Assembly (NCBI GenBank): GCA_902795725.1
Contig: CADBLY010000032.1
Span: forward strand, 1 to 13,851
DNA: 13,851 bases
Reading direction: 5' to 3'
Source of the DNA: an uncultured Erysipelotrichaceae bacterium
GTDB taxonomy: Bacteria; Bacillota_I; Bacilli_A; RF39; UBA660
The number at the start of each line of letters is the position of its first letter. Position 1 is the first letter of the stretch. The notes under the pieces were generated by a model that was not told the origin of the DNA, ran no database searches, and saw only the letters and a program-made list of their open reading frames with translations. A program made the translations under genes and the position numbers. This document shows positions 7,135 to 13,851 of this stretch, piece after piece.

Positions 7135-8173
7135 TAATATCATCCTTTCTATCGAATTGTTTTAGGAATCTTATATCATTTCCATATAAATATCTTATAT
7201 CAGTTATACCATATTTAAACATTGCAAAACGATCTAAGCCTGGTCCAAATGCAAAACCAGTATATTTTTCTGGATCATAACCATTCATTCTTAAGACATT
7301 AGGATGAACAATGCCAGCACCTAATACTTCAATCCAACCACTTTCTTTACATAAATTACATCCTTTTCCATGACATTTAAAGCAAGTTACATCAACTTCA
7401 ACGGATGGTTCGGTAAATGGAAAGTAACTTGGTCTAAATCTAATTTCTGTTTTTTCACCTAGTAATTTTTTTGAGAATAATTCTAAGGTTGCTTTTAGGT
7501 TAGCTAAAGAAATATCTTCTCCAATTACTAGACCTTCAAATTGCATGAATTGATGAGAATGGGTAGCGTCGTCATCTCTTCTATAGGTTTTACCTGGACA
7601 AACAATACGCATTGGTTCTTTGTTTTCATTTTCAAGCATAGCATGTACTTGAGCAGTAGATGTTTGAGTGCGGAGAAGATACTTATCTTCTTCGTTTTCT
7701 AAATAGAAAGTATCTTGACTATCACGAGCAGGATGGCCGCTTGGTAAGTTTAATCTTTGAAAACAGTTTTCGTCACTTTCTATCTCTGGACCTTCATAAA
7801 CATCATATCCTAAAGATACAAATAGATCTTCTAATTCTTCTTGAACTCTTGACAAAGGATGTTTGCTTCCTCTAACTGTTTTTCTACTTGGTAAAGTAAT
7901 ATCTATTTTTTCACTAGCTAATTTTTTATTTAATAGTGCTTGCTCTATTTCTTTTCTTTTATTTTCAAACATATCATTAGCTGCTTTTTTTAGTTCATTT
8001 AACTTCTTACCAAACTCTTTTTTTTCTTCATTAGATAATTCTTTCATCTTTTTGGATAATTCTGTAATGCTACCTTTTTTACCTAAATATTCCGTTTTTA
8101 TCTCATTTATTTTTTGTAAATCATCAGTATTTATTCTTTTACTAATCTCTTCTTTAAGACTTTTTAAATCCAT
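7118..8173 (-). CDS. pheS: Phenylalanyl-tRNA synthetase alpha subunit
   Basis: Catalytic alpha subunit (351 residues, normal length), forming phenylalanyl-adenylate and transferring Phe to tRNA-Phe. An N-terminal coiled-coil tRNA-binding arm (~1-90) precedes the class II aminoacyl-tRNA synthetase core. Motif 2 is TYRRDDDATHSHQFMQFEG (196-214) and motif 3 is GPGLDRFAM (310-318). A Cys cluster C264-x2-C267-x4-C272-x2-C275 is followed by GWIEVLGAGIVHPNVL; this cluster is common in Firmicutes PheS and may bind metal. AAAGGAG lies seven bases before the ATG. It is first in the pheST operon and sits behind a T-box leader, so expression should rise when uncharged tRNA-Phe accumulates. Confidence 0.98.
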   Translation of the reverse strand: MDLKSLKEEISKRINTDDLQKINEIKTEYLGKKGSITELSKKMKELSNEEKKEFGKKLNELKKAANDMFENKRKEIEQALLNKKLASEKIDITLPSRKTVRGSKHPLSRVQEELEDLFVSLGYDVYEGPEIESDENCFQRLNLPSGHPARDSQDTFYLENEEDKYLLRTQTSTAQVHAMLENENKEPMRIVCPGKTYRRDDDATHSHQFMQFEGLVIGEDISLANLKATLELFSKKLLGEKTEIRFRPSYFPFTEPSVEVDVTCFKCHGKGCNLCKESGWIEVLGAGIVHPNVLRMNGYDPEKYTGFAFGPGLDRFAMFKYGITDIRYLYGNDIRFLKQFDRKDDINEIKS

Positions 8174-8186
8174 AATTAATCTCCTT

Positions 8187-8398
8187 TCAAAAAAAATATT
8201 ATGAGTATAGGGACGATGAATCGCGGTACCACCCTATTTCATAATATTTATTATGCACTTAAGATTATAACGCATCACCGATATATTTTTTCTAATATAT
8301 TGCTGGAAAGTGAATTCATAAAAGATTATTATTAGTTTCCACCGACCACTAACTCTCTATTAATAACTACTTTTACTACTACTCTTTCGTCATCGCTT
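8187..8398 (-). promoter_or_regulatory. T-box leader (tRNA-Phe sensing) of pheST
   Basis: The conserved T-box AGGGTGGTACCGCG is at 8235-8222. Reading the minus strand, Stem I begins GATGACGAAAG. Its pairs are GAAAG/CTTTC below the specifier loop and AAAAG/CTTTT above it, then TTATTA/TAATAA and TTAGT/ACTAA, with the conserved AGAGAG bulge and GGTCGGTGG distal loop. The specifier loop reads ATGAATTCA, with TTC (Phe) at 8314-8312 followed by a purine. An A/T-rich Stem III hairpin follows. The antiterminator is ATAGGG, a 7-nt TGGTACC bulge, GCGA, loop TTCA, TCGT, CCCTAT. The terminator stem pairs 8239-8249 with 8194-8204 and ends in eight T residues (8196-8189). The family is certain. The nesting of the antiterminator within the terminator is odd and is treated as a finding. 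Confidence 0.96.
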
Positions 8399-8404
8399 TA
8401 GATT

Positions 8405-8433
8405 ATTTTAGCACATTTTTCTTTTTATTTCAA
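8405..8433 (-). promoter_or_regulatory. Promoter of the pheST T-box transcript
   Basis: On the minus strand TTGAAA (8433-8428), a 17-base spacer and TAAAAT (8410-8405), with TG one base upstream of the -10 (extended -10), put the start near 8398, just before Stem I of the T-box. The -35 overlaps the TGA stop of the upstream 152-residue gene. No terminator separates them, so read-through from the upstream cluster into the T-box is possible. Confidence 0.85.
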
Positions 8434-8888
8434 TAATAGTCTTTGCACTTATGATATTGCTTTATGATTTTTTCAGATTTTATTATATTTTTATAATATT
8501 GTTGAATACGTCTTCCAATAATACTGCTTTCAAAATACATTTTTTTCAAACGATTTACTTGACAATAATATTCATCTTGTTTAATATCATATTCTTTTAA
8601 TTGATATGATAATTCATCTATTTCCATATTATATCTTCTTACAAGAAGATATGCAATTTCTTCTGTTTGTAAAAACAATATTCCGTTTGTAAACATGTAG
8701 TCATTACAAAGTAAAAACGGATAAACATAAATAGAATACAATATTTTATTTTTATTATTAGGTTCAAGTTTAACAATTTCATCGAATGATAATTGACTAA
8801 TTAATCTAATATCTTCTTTTTCAATAATATTTTCTTTAAATAAATAATATATTTTTCTCCGTGCATTTTCTAATTCTAATTTGTTCAT
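8430..8888 (-). CDS. Hypothetical protein, 152 residues, not recognised
   Basis: I do not recognise this protein. It looks soluble and mostly helical, very rich in Lys, Ile, Tyr and Glu, with no signal peptide. A moderately hydrophobic stretch (about 50-84, with FLLCNDYMF and EEIAYLLVRRYN) is too polar and interrupted for a clear membrane helix. The C-terminal half (about 85-150) is basic and probably a long helix or coiled coil with the pattern RRIQQYYKNIIKSEKIIKQY. It has four Cys (61, 109, 147 and none paired in a C-x2-C motif). An excellent AAGGAG lies six bases before the ATG, and the gene follows the metallo-hydrolase gene by 33 bases, so it is probably the last gene of the prfA cluster. 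Its TGA stop lies in the pheS promoter -35. That it is a real gene is well supported; its function is unknown. Confidence 0.8.
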   Translation of the reverse strand: MNKLELENARRKIYYLFKENIIEKEDIRLISQLSFDEIVKLEPNNKNKILYSIYVYPFLLCNDYMFTNGILFLQTEEIAYLLVRRYNMEIDELSYQLKEYDIKQDEYYCQVNRLKKMYFESSIIGRRIQQYYKNIIKSEKIIKQYHKCKDYY

Positions 8889-8921
8889 ATGATACTCCTT
8901 AATGTATTATTGTTAAATTTT

Positions 8922-9431
8922 TTACCAATGTCTATTTATATTCTTTAGTTCTGATCCTAATATAGTTGTTTTACCATGTCCAGGATAAACTATTATATCA
9001 GATTTATACTTACTTATTTTACTTATACTGTCTTTCATTTGATTAATGTTTCCACCTTTTAAATCACATCTTCCAATTCCATTTTTAAAGATAAAATCAC
9101 CAACAAACATTATATTACTTTCTTTAAAATAAAGACATATTAGATCTTCTTTATGACCAGGTGTATAAATTACTTCAAAAGTAAAGGGCCCAATGGTATT
9201 CATTCCTTCTTTTAGATTATGAATATCAAATATTTTATCAAAATATTTGATGCACCCAATATGGTCAAAATGATAGTGTGTAATGACACAACCTATTACT
9301 TTTTTATTTCCTATAGCTTTATTTATTTTGTTTATATCTGCACCAGGGTCAATAACCAATGCTTGATTATCAATACTTAAAACATAACAATTAGTTTCTA
9401 AAGGGCCTACTACTATTTTATCTATTGTCAT
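8922..9431 (-). CDS. Metallo-beta-lactamase-fold hydrolase (glyoxalase II-like, YqgX type)
   Basis: At 169 residues this is a short member of the glyoxalase II-like branch of the metallo-beta-lactamase fold. The dinuclear zinc motif THYHFDH is at 51-57 (H52, H54, D56, H57). Later ligands appear in TPGH, in the Asp of FVGD and in the final YPGHG. The N-terminal GPLETNCYVL and VIDPGAD blocks are typical of the family. Family members hydrolyse S-lactoylglutathione or other thioesters, but the exact substrate here is unknown, and low-GC Firmicutes usually lack glutathione. AAGGAG lies seven bases before the ATG, and the start overlaps the end of the DHH gene by 14 bases, which suggests translational coupling. 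It lacks the extended C-terminal domain of classical glyoxalase II. Family confidence is high; substrate confidence is low. Confidence 0.9.
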   Translation of the reverse strand: MTIDKIVVGPLETNCYVLSIDNQALVIDPGADINKINKAIGNKKVIGCVITHYHFDHIGCIKYFDKIFDIHNLKEGMNTIGPFTFEVIYTPGHKEDLICLYFKESNIMFVGDFIFKNGIGRCDLKGGNINQMKDSISKISKYKSDIIVYPGHGKTTILGSELKNINRHW

Positions 9432-10335
9432 TAAATATCTCCTTAATAATAATATCTTTTAGGAAGTTAGGAAGTGGTATAGCACATGCTTTAGGATGTC
9501 CACCACCACCAAACTTCTTGGCAAATAAACTAATATCAATATCTTTTATCCCACGAAAACTAACATGACGATTTAAATTAATAATAGCTATAAAATCAAC
9601 TTTATCTTGATAAATTTGGGCTAAATGATGTCCTAGTGAACTACGATATTGTTCTGCAAAAACTATTCCAATATCATAATTATCAATCCGTTTAAATAAT
9701 ACTTTATCTTCCATATATTTTAAGTAATTAGTTTGTTTTCTATTTAAACATTTAATTATTTCTAGCTCTGTTGAATCGAAATAGAAACTTTGATTATGAT
9801 ATAAAAAATCAGTAAATTTATCAATGCTATCTTCAATACCATAAAAGTTAAATAAAGCATTTAAATTATCAGAATCATTTTTTAAATCGGTAAATTGCCA
9901 TGTATCTCCTTCTCTTACCAATTCAACAAAGGTAATCACACTTTCTTTAGTTAAAATTTTAGATTCAAAGGTATTGACTAAGTATTTATAGAATAAAGTT
10001 GTTCCACATTCCATAAATCCATTAATTGATTCACAGACATTTGCAAAATCATAATTATTTAGCCATTCCGCACTTTTATGATGATCAAATAGTTTAATTT
10101 TGTTGTTATATTTACTCATCATTATTTTATCGGCTATACTTTTTGACACACTTAAATCGGTTATAAATATTTCATCATAACTATCTAACTGATTATTATC
10201 AATCTTTTCATTTAAGTAATCATTGATTTGTCCTACTTCAAATAATTGATAATCAAAATCAATATTTAATAGTTTTAATAGAATAATAGGTGTGATACCA
10301 TCTAAATCAGCTATATGGCTTAAAAGTAATTTCAT
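9418..10335 (-). CDS. DHH/DHHA1-family phosphoesterase (oligoribonuclease/NrnB-like)
   Basis: At 305 residues it has the two-domain layout of small DHH phosphoesterases. The DHH domain has SHIADLDG (6-13; H7, D10, D12), D60 in FITDLS, the name-giving DHHKS (84-88) and a further Asp in REGDTW (D144); these are the expected Mn-binding residues. The DHHA1 substrate-binding domain ends with GGGGHPKACA (276-285). Relatives cleave short RNAs (NrnA, NrnB), pAp or cyclic dinucleotides. There is no membrane, PAS or GGDEF region, so it is not a GdpP-type protein. Overall it most resembles NrnB/YngD-type proteins, from memory. AAGGAG lies seven bases ahead of the ATG, which overlaps the rnhB stop in ATGA. 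A role in end-stage RNA turnover is plausible next to RNase HII but not proven. Confidence 0.88.
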   Translation of the reverse strand: MKLLLSHIADLDGITPIILLKLLNIDFDYQLFEVGQINDYLNEKIDNNQLDSYDEIFITDLSVSKSIADKIMMSKYNNKIKLFDHHKSAEWLNNYDFANVCESINGFMECGTTLFYKYLVNTFESKILTKESVITFVELVREGDTWQFTDLKNDSDNLNALFNFYGIEDSIDKFTDFLYHNQSFYFDSTELEIIKCLNRKQTNYLKYMEDKVLFKRIDNYDIGIVFAEQYRSSLGHHLAQIYQDKVDFIAIINLNRHVSFRGIKDIDISLFAKKFGGGGHPKACAIPLPNFLKDIIIKEIFNDNR

Positions 10336-10976
10336 AGTTTTTCTCCTTTTAATATTTTTATAACCGGTTTATATGTTTTTCGATATCCATCAATTAAACC
10401 ATATTTATTTAAAGCATCATAGTGCTGACGAGTAGGATAACCTTTATGATTTTTAAAATCATATTCTGGATATTTTTTATCTAATTCTATCATCATTCTA
10501 TCACGAGTTACTTTGGCTATAATAGATGCAGCTGAAATAGAAATACTCTTTAAATCACCTTTAATAATAGAAGTCGATGGAATGTCTAAACGAAGGGGCA
10601 TGGCATCTGCTAAAATATGTTCTAAAGATATTTGACTTTTTACTTTATCTATTGCTTTAATCATAGCTTTTTTGCTTGCTTCATAGATATTTATTTCATC
10701 TATCTCACTGGGACTACACTCACCAACTCCATAAGCAATACAATTATTAACTATATAATCATAAAATTCTTCTCGTTTTTTCTCACTAATCTTTTTAGAA
10801 TCTGTTAATCCATCTAATTTAAAATTTTTGGGTAATACACAACATGCTGCAACTACAGGACCAATTAATGGTCCACGACCTACTTCATCCACTCCACCTA
10901 TATAATTAATACCTTGTTTATATAATTCTTTTTCATATTTCCAATTATCTATTTTACTTATTTCTTCTTTAGTCAT
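10332..10976 (-). CDS. rnhB: Ribonuclease HII
   Basis: RNase HII cleaves RNA in RNA-DNA hybrids and at single ribonucleotides in DNA. The 214-residue length is normal. The GGVDEVGRGPLIGPVVAA block holds the catalytic D30 and E31, D124 lies in LADAM, and D141 lies in KGDLKSISISAASIIAKVTRD (shown in parts: KGD at 139-141, AKVTRD at 154-159), giving the D-E-D-D set. The C-terminal NHKGYPTRQH is also typical. AAAGGA lies five bases before the ATG. The start is one base after the prmC stop and the TGA stop overlaps the DHH start, so it is embedded in the operon. Seen directly; the family is certain. Confidence 0.97.
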   Translation of the reverse strand: MTKEEISKIDNWKYEKELYKQGINYIGGVDEVGRGPLIGPVVAACCVLPKNFKLDGLTDSKKISEKKREEFYDYIVNNCIAYGVGECSPSEIDEINIYEASKKAMIKAIDKVKSQISLEHILADAMPLRLDIPSTSIIKGDLKSISISAASIIAKVTRDRMMIELDKKYPEYDFKNHKGYPTRQHYDALNKYGLIDGYRKTYKPVIKILKGEKL

Positions 10977-10977
10977 A

Positions 10978-11688
10978 TTAATCCTTTCTAATGAAAATAA
11001 ATCTATCTAATCCTTGCATATCTTGTTTTATGATTACTTCTATATTATCTAAATATTTTAAAGCTAGATCTTTAATTTTTTTACCTTGTGTTTGTCCTAT
11101 TTCAAATGCTATTAAATATTTATCTTTTAAAAAATTAGAACAGTTTTTTAATATTTCTTCATAATAATATAGACCTTCATTTAAAGCATATAATGCTAAA
11201 TGTGGTTCATTATTTTTTACGATGTCCATTATTTTCTCATCGTAGCTAATATATGGTGGATTAGAAATTATTAGATCATACTTTTTAGATAGTGGGTTTA
11301 ACATATCTCCTTGAATATAATTAATATCAACTTTATTTTTTTTAGCATTATATATAGCTATATCTAGTGCTTTTGATGAGATATCAACAGCATCAATATG
11401 ACAATTAACATTCTTTTTTAACGTTATTGCAATACAACCACTACCTGTTCCTATATCAACAATATCAATAGGTTTATTAAACATTTCATTAATATATTTA
11501 AGAGTATATTCAATTAATTGTTCAGTCTCAAAACGGGGAATTAAAACATCTTTATTTACTTTAATAGGATATCCATAAAAGTCTACTTCTCCAACAATAT
11601 ATTGAACAGGCATTCCTTGTTTTAATTTATGTAAGGCTTCATCTATATTACCTTGATAGTATTTTTTTAAATATTCTATATCTGTCAT
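10978..11688 (-). CDS. prmC: Release factor glutamine methyltransferase (short form)
   Basis: PrmC transfers a methyl group from S-adenosylmethionine to the Gln of the GGQ motif in release factors, including the RF1 encoded upstream. The catalytic domain is complete: PVQYIVGEVDFYG (27-39), IPRFETE (50-56), the SAM-binding DIGTGSGCIAI (78-88), and NPPY (143-146), which binds the substrate glutamine. The protein has only 236 residues; typical family members have about 275-290. The shortfall is at the N-terminus, where the helical release-factor-binding domain is reduced to about 25 residues. The start is three bases after the stop of the preceding gene with only a weak GAAGATG upstream, so translation is probably coupled. 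I saw no in-frame upstream start with a better site. Confidence 0.95.
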   Translation of the reverse strand: MTDIEYLKKYYQGNIDEALHKLKQGMPVQYIVGEVDFYGYPIKVNKDVLIPRFETEQLIEYTLKYINEMFNKPIDIVDIGTGSGCIAITLKKNVNCHIDAVDISSKALDIAIYNAKKNKVDINYIQGDMLNPLSKKYDLIISNPPYISYDEKIMDIVKNNEPHLALYALNEGLYYYEEILKNCSNFLKDKYLIAFEIGQTQGKKIKDLALKYLDNIEVIIKQDMQGLDRFIFIRKD

Positions 11689-11691
11689 AAG

Positions 11692-12714
11692 TTATTTCAT
11701 CTTCTTTACTTCTTTTAGTATATCATAATCTATTTGTTCTTTTTTAGTTATATAGTTGTTTTGAAAGATATGTTCTTTACCTGTTTTTTCTTGATATTTT
11801 TTAGAATTAATTACAACTATTTTTAAATTCATTTCATTTGCTAGCATAAGATGTTCATTGGTTATTTTATCAAAACATATTAATAAATCAGGTTTTATGC
11901 TTTCATCTAGTTTATAAAATATCTCGTTATACTTTTTAGTTTCTTGAATTAGTTTGCTTGGTGTGAGTATTCTTTGTGGCTTATCTGTTCCATAAGTATA
12001 ACTAGTGTATGAATCGGCATGATACATATGAATAATATGATCTATTTTTAAATTGGAAAAACCATAAAATAGGTATCTTGTTTTTTGACCATAGTGGGAG
12101 ATGTTATCATGACTTATTAAACTAAGTGATAATACTTTTGCTTGCGTGTTCCAATATTGATTATTTGAAGAATGAATACATAGGTAGAATTCTTGTCCAT
12201 TTAAATACATTATATCTTTAGTTACATTTAATAAATTCTTATTAATGTCTTGATAAGCCATATCTCTTGCTAATCGAAAATCTTGATAAAACATTTTGGC
12301 AGTATCTTTAGTGTTATAATCATTATATAATTTCTTTATTTGTTGGATATTTAATTCATCAAATGATAATAGTTTTTTATATAGATCTATTCCTTTTGGA
12401 TGGTAATTAGGATTATCCACCATATAATTAATTATTTCTTTTAAATTAATAATAAAATTGTATGGAATATCTTCAAAAAAATATTCTATAAATTGTTCTA
12501 GTAAATCACATTTTGAATAATACTTCATATATTGTTTTACTAAATCATGATTTCCTTCTTTTATAAATTTAGATATTTGTTTAGCTCTTTGATATTTAAG
12601 AATGATATGGATAGTCATATAATTATATTTTTCATATTCTTGATATTTAGGTATTATTCCATCTTTAATATTATTTATCGTTTGTTCTAATTCTTTTCTT
12701 TTATTATTTATCAT
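11692..12714 (-). CDS. Hypothetical protein, 340 residues, between prfA and prmC
   Basis: I do not recognise a named family. It has no signal peptide or membrane segment. The N-terminal ~165 residues look helical and charged. From about 166 the pattern becomes mixed alpha/beta: GQEFYLCIHSSNN (173-185), VLSLSLISHDN (194-204), IDHIIHMYHADSYTSY (224-239), QRILTPSKLIQETKKYNEI (247-265), and a beta-alpha-beta-like end with PDLLICFDKIT, then NLKIVVIN (296-303). The order H181, then S-L-S (196-198), then N-E-I (263-265) is loosely reminiscent of the H/R-STS-E order of ADP-ribosyltransferase folds; this is a guess. A Shine-Dalgarno AGGTG lies five bases before the ATG, 43 bases after the prfA stop. 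The position between two functionally linked genes suggests a constant operon member in this lineage. Real gene: likely. Function: unknown. Confidence 0.8.
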   Translation of the reverse strand: MINNKRKELEQTINNIKDGIIPKYQEYEKYNYMTIHIILKYQRAKQISKFIKEGNHDLVKQYMKYYSKCDLLEQFIEYFFEDIPYNFIINLKEIINYMVDNPNYHPKGIDLYKKLLSFDELNIQQIKKLYNDYNTKDTAKMFYQDFRLARDMAYQDINKNLLNVTKDIMYLNGQEFYLCIHSSNNQYWNTQAKVLSLSLISHDNISHYGQKTRYLFYGFSNLKIDHIIHMYHADSYTSYTYGTDKPQRILTPSKLIQETKKYNEIFYKLDESIKPDLLICFDKITNEHLMLANEMNLKIVVINSKKYQEKTGKEHIFQNNYITKKEQIDYDILKEVKKMK

Positions 12715-12757
12715 ATCTGCACCTACTTTTTATCCATATATAGAAAAAATTAAAAGA

Positions 12758-13813
12758 TTATTCACCCCTTAATTTTCGCATTTGATCTTCTGTAATTAAA
12801 GCTTCAATTATTTCATCTAAATTACCTTCCATAACTCGATCAAGTTGTTTTAAGGTAAAGCCTATACGATGATCTGTAACTCGATTTTGTGGATAATTAT
12901 ATGTTCTTATTTTTTCACTTCGATCACCAGTACCAATTTTACTTCTTCTAACAGCGCCTTCTTTTTCTTCTTTTTCACGTAGTTTTAAATCATAAAGACG
13001 AGTTTGGAGAATTTTTATAGCTTTTTCTTTATTTTTTATTTGTGAACGTTCTGTCTGAGAATAAACTACTAGCCCTGTAGGAATATGTGTTAAACGAACA
13101 GCGCTATCAGTTGTATTAACTCCCTGGCCACCATTTCCTGATGCACGAGTAATGTCAATTCGCACTTCGCTCATATCTAATTCATAATCAAATTCTTCAG
13201 CTTCAGGCATTACAAGTACAGTAGCTGTTGAAGTATGAACTCTACCTTGAGTTTCTGTAACTGGTACTCTTTGAACACGGTGCGCGCCACTTTCATATTT
13301 CAATTTAGAATATACACTATCACCTTTTAAACTAAAAATAATAAGCGGATATCCACCTGAATCGTTGTGTTCTTCTTCAATAACATCAATAGTCCATCCT
13401 TGTTTTTCAGCATATTTTGAGTACATTCTATATAAATCTCCAGCAAAAATATTAGCTTCATCACCACCTGCTGCTCCTCTGATCTCAACTATAACATTTT
13501 TGCTATCATTAGGATCCTTTGGTAATAATAGAATTTCTAAATCGCTTTCTAATTTTGCTTTTTTATTCTTTAAATTGTCTAATTCTTCTTTTGCATATTC
13601 TTGCATATCAGGATCTAAGCACATCTCTTCTGCTACTTTTATATCGTTTATAATTCCTTTGTAAGTTTGATATGCTTCGTATGCATCTTTTAAATTAGCT
13701 TGTTCTTTAGTTAATTCTAATGTCTTTTTTATATCATTAATAGTTTCAGGTTTCATTAATTCTTCAGTTAATTCGTTGTATCTTTCTTCAATATTTTGTA
13801 ATCTTTCGATCAT
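12758..13813 (-). CDS. prfA: Peptide chain release factor 1
   Basis: RF1 reads UAA and UAG stop codons and triggers peptide release in the ribosome. At 351 residues it is full length. The stop-codon-reading tripeptide is PVT (184-186) within RVPVTETQG, the RF1-type P-x-T rather than the SPF of RF2. The catalytic GGQ is at 228-230 within ASGNGGQGVN; Q230 is the target of the PrmC encoded two genes downstream. The N-terminal ~110 residues are helical, then comes RGAAGGDEA (112-120). AAAGGGTG lies a few bases before the ATG and the N-terminal MIERLQNIEERY matches the family start. It appears to be the first gene of the operon, with a -10 box about 25 bases upstream. Confidence 0.98.
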   Translation of the reverse strand: MIERLQNIEERYNELTEELMKPETINDIKKTLELTKEQANLKDAYEAYQTYKGIINDIKVAEEMCLDPDMQEYAKEELDNLKNKKAKLESDLEILLLPKDPNDSKNVIVEIRGAAGGDEANIFAGDLYRMYSKYAEKQGWTIDVIEEEHNDSGGYPLIIFSLKGDSVYSKLKYESGAHRVQRVPVTETQGRVHTSTATVLVMPEAEEFDYELDMSEVRIDITRASGNGGQGVNTTDSAVRLTHIPTGLVVYSQTERSQIKNKEKAIKILQTRLYDLKLREKEEKEGAVRRSKIGTGDRSEKIRTYNYPQNRVTDHRIGFTLKQLDRVMEGNLDEIIEALITEDQMRKLRGE

Positions 13814-13836
13814 GGTATCACCCTTTCACTGTAAAG

Positions 13837-13842
13837 ATTATA
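13837..13842 (-). promoter_or_regulatory. Probable -10 box of the prfA operon promoter
   Basis: A perfect TATAAT lies on the minus strand 23 bases before the prfA ATG, which predicts a leader of only about 17 bases carrying the Shine-Dalgarno. The -35 would lie just outside the window, so the call rests on the -10 alone. Confidence 0.5.
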
Positions 13843-13851
13843 CTATAATTA

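Noticed and set aside
7135..7143. A longer pheT start at 7143 adding three residues
   Set aside because: That ATG overlaps its own Shine-Dalgarno (AAAGGATG) with no spacing, while the ATG at 7134 has ideal spacing and matches the usual family N-terminus.
8430..11000. Mycoplasma-type code with TGA as Trp
   Set aside because: rnhB and the 152-residue gene stop at TGA at the expected lengths, and recognised Trp codons, such as the last codon of the metallo-hydrolase gene, are TGG.
12715..12757. A possible internal promoter (TATATA) before the 340-residue gene
   Set aside because: The matching -35 position reads GTGAAT or similar, only about half of the consensus, so the gene is better treated as part of the prfA operon.

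Overview
The window is a very AT-rich stretch (roughly 27-30% G+C by eye) of a low-GC Gram-positive chromosome, most likely an uncultivated-type member of the Bacilli (Erysipelotrichales / RF39 / Mollicutes-related gut lineages). The evidence is the T-box leader before pheST, strong AAGGAG-type ribosome binding sites, consensus sigma-A promoters and Bacilli-like gene content. Two genes (rnhB and the 152-residue gene) end in TGA and no reading frame needs TGA to be read through, so code 11 fits better than the Mycoplasma code. The species cannot be named from the sequence alone.

Left part (1-4770). A 1247-residue MMPL/RND-type membrane protein on the minus strand ends in its own terminator. 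It is divergent from a TetR-family regulator on the plus strand. The 112-bp gap between them holds two near-identical TGAC-N5-GTCA operators and two back-to-back consensus promoters, with one operator covering both -35 boxes. The transporter is unusual: after a complete two-half MMPL body it continues in frame into what looks like a separate secreted protein with its own Shine-Dalgarno, start codon, signal peptide and Leu-x-x-Gly heptad repeats. After tetR comes a tRNA-His(GTG) gene with a consensus promoter whose -35 lies in the last codons of tetR, then a terminator.

Middle part (4714-8433). pheS-pheT, the two subunits of phenylalanyl-tRNA synthetase, lie on the minus strand behind a complete T-box leader with a TTC (Phe) specifier. 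They converge on the tRNA-His gene and end in a long hairpin terminator.

Right part (8430-13851). A tightly packed minus-strand cluster runs prfA, an unknown 340-residue gene, prmC, rnhB, a DHH/DHHA1 phosphoesterase, a glyoxalase-II-like metallo-hydrolase and an unknown 152-residue gene. Several junctions overlap by 4-14 bases or are 1-3 bases apart, and no terminator is visible between the genes, so this looks like one transcription unit. prfA and prmC are functionally linked: PrmC methylates the GGQ glutamine of release factor 1. rnhB and the DHH protein add RNA and nucleotide turnover.

Most genes are housekeeping. The parts worth a second look are the MMPL fusion and its regulatory region, the unknown protein between prfA and prmC, the odd nesting of the T-box antiterminator inside the terminator, and the short PrmC. 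No mobile element, CRISPR array, phage or integration site was seen, and no gene-free stretch exceeds 300 bases.
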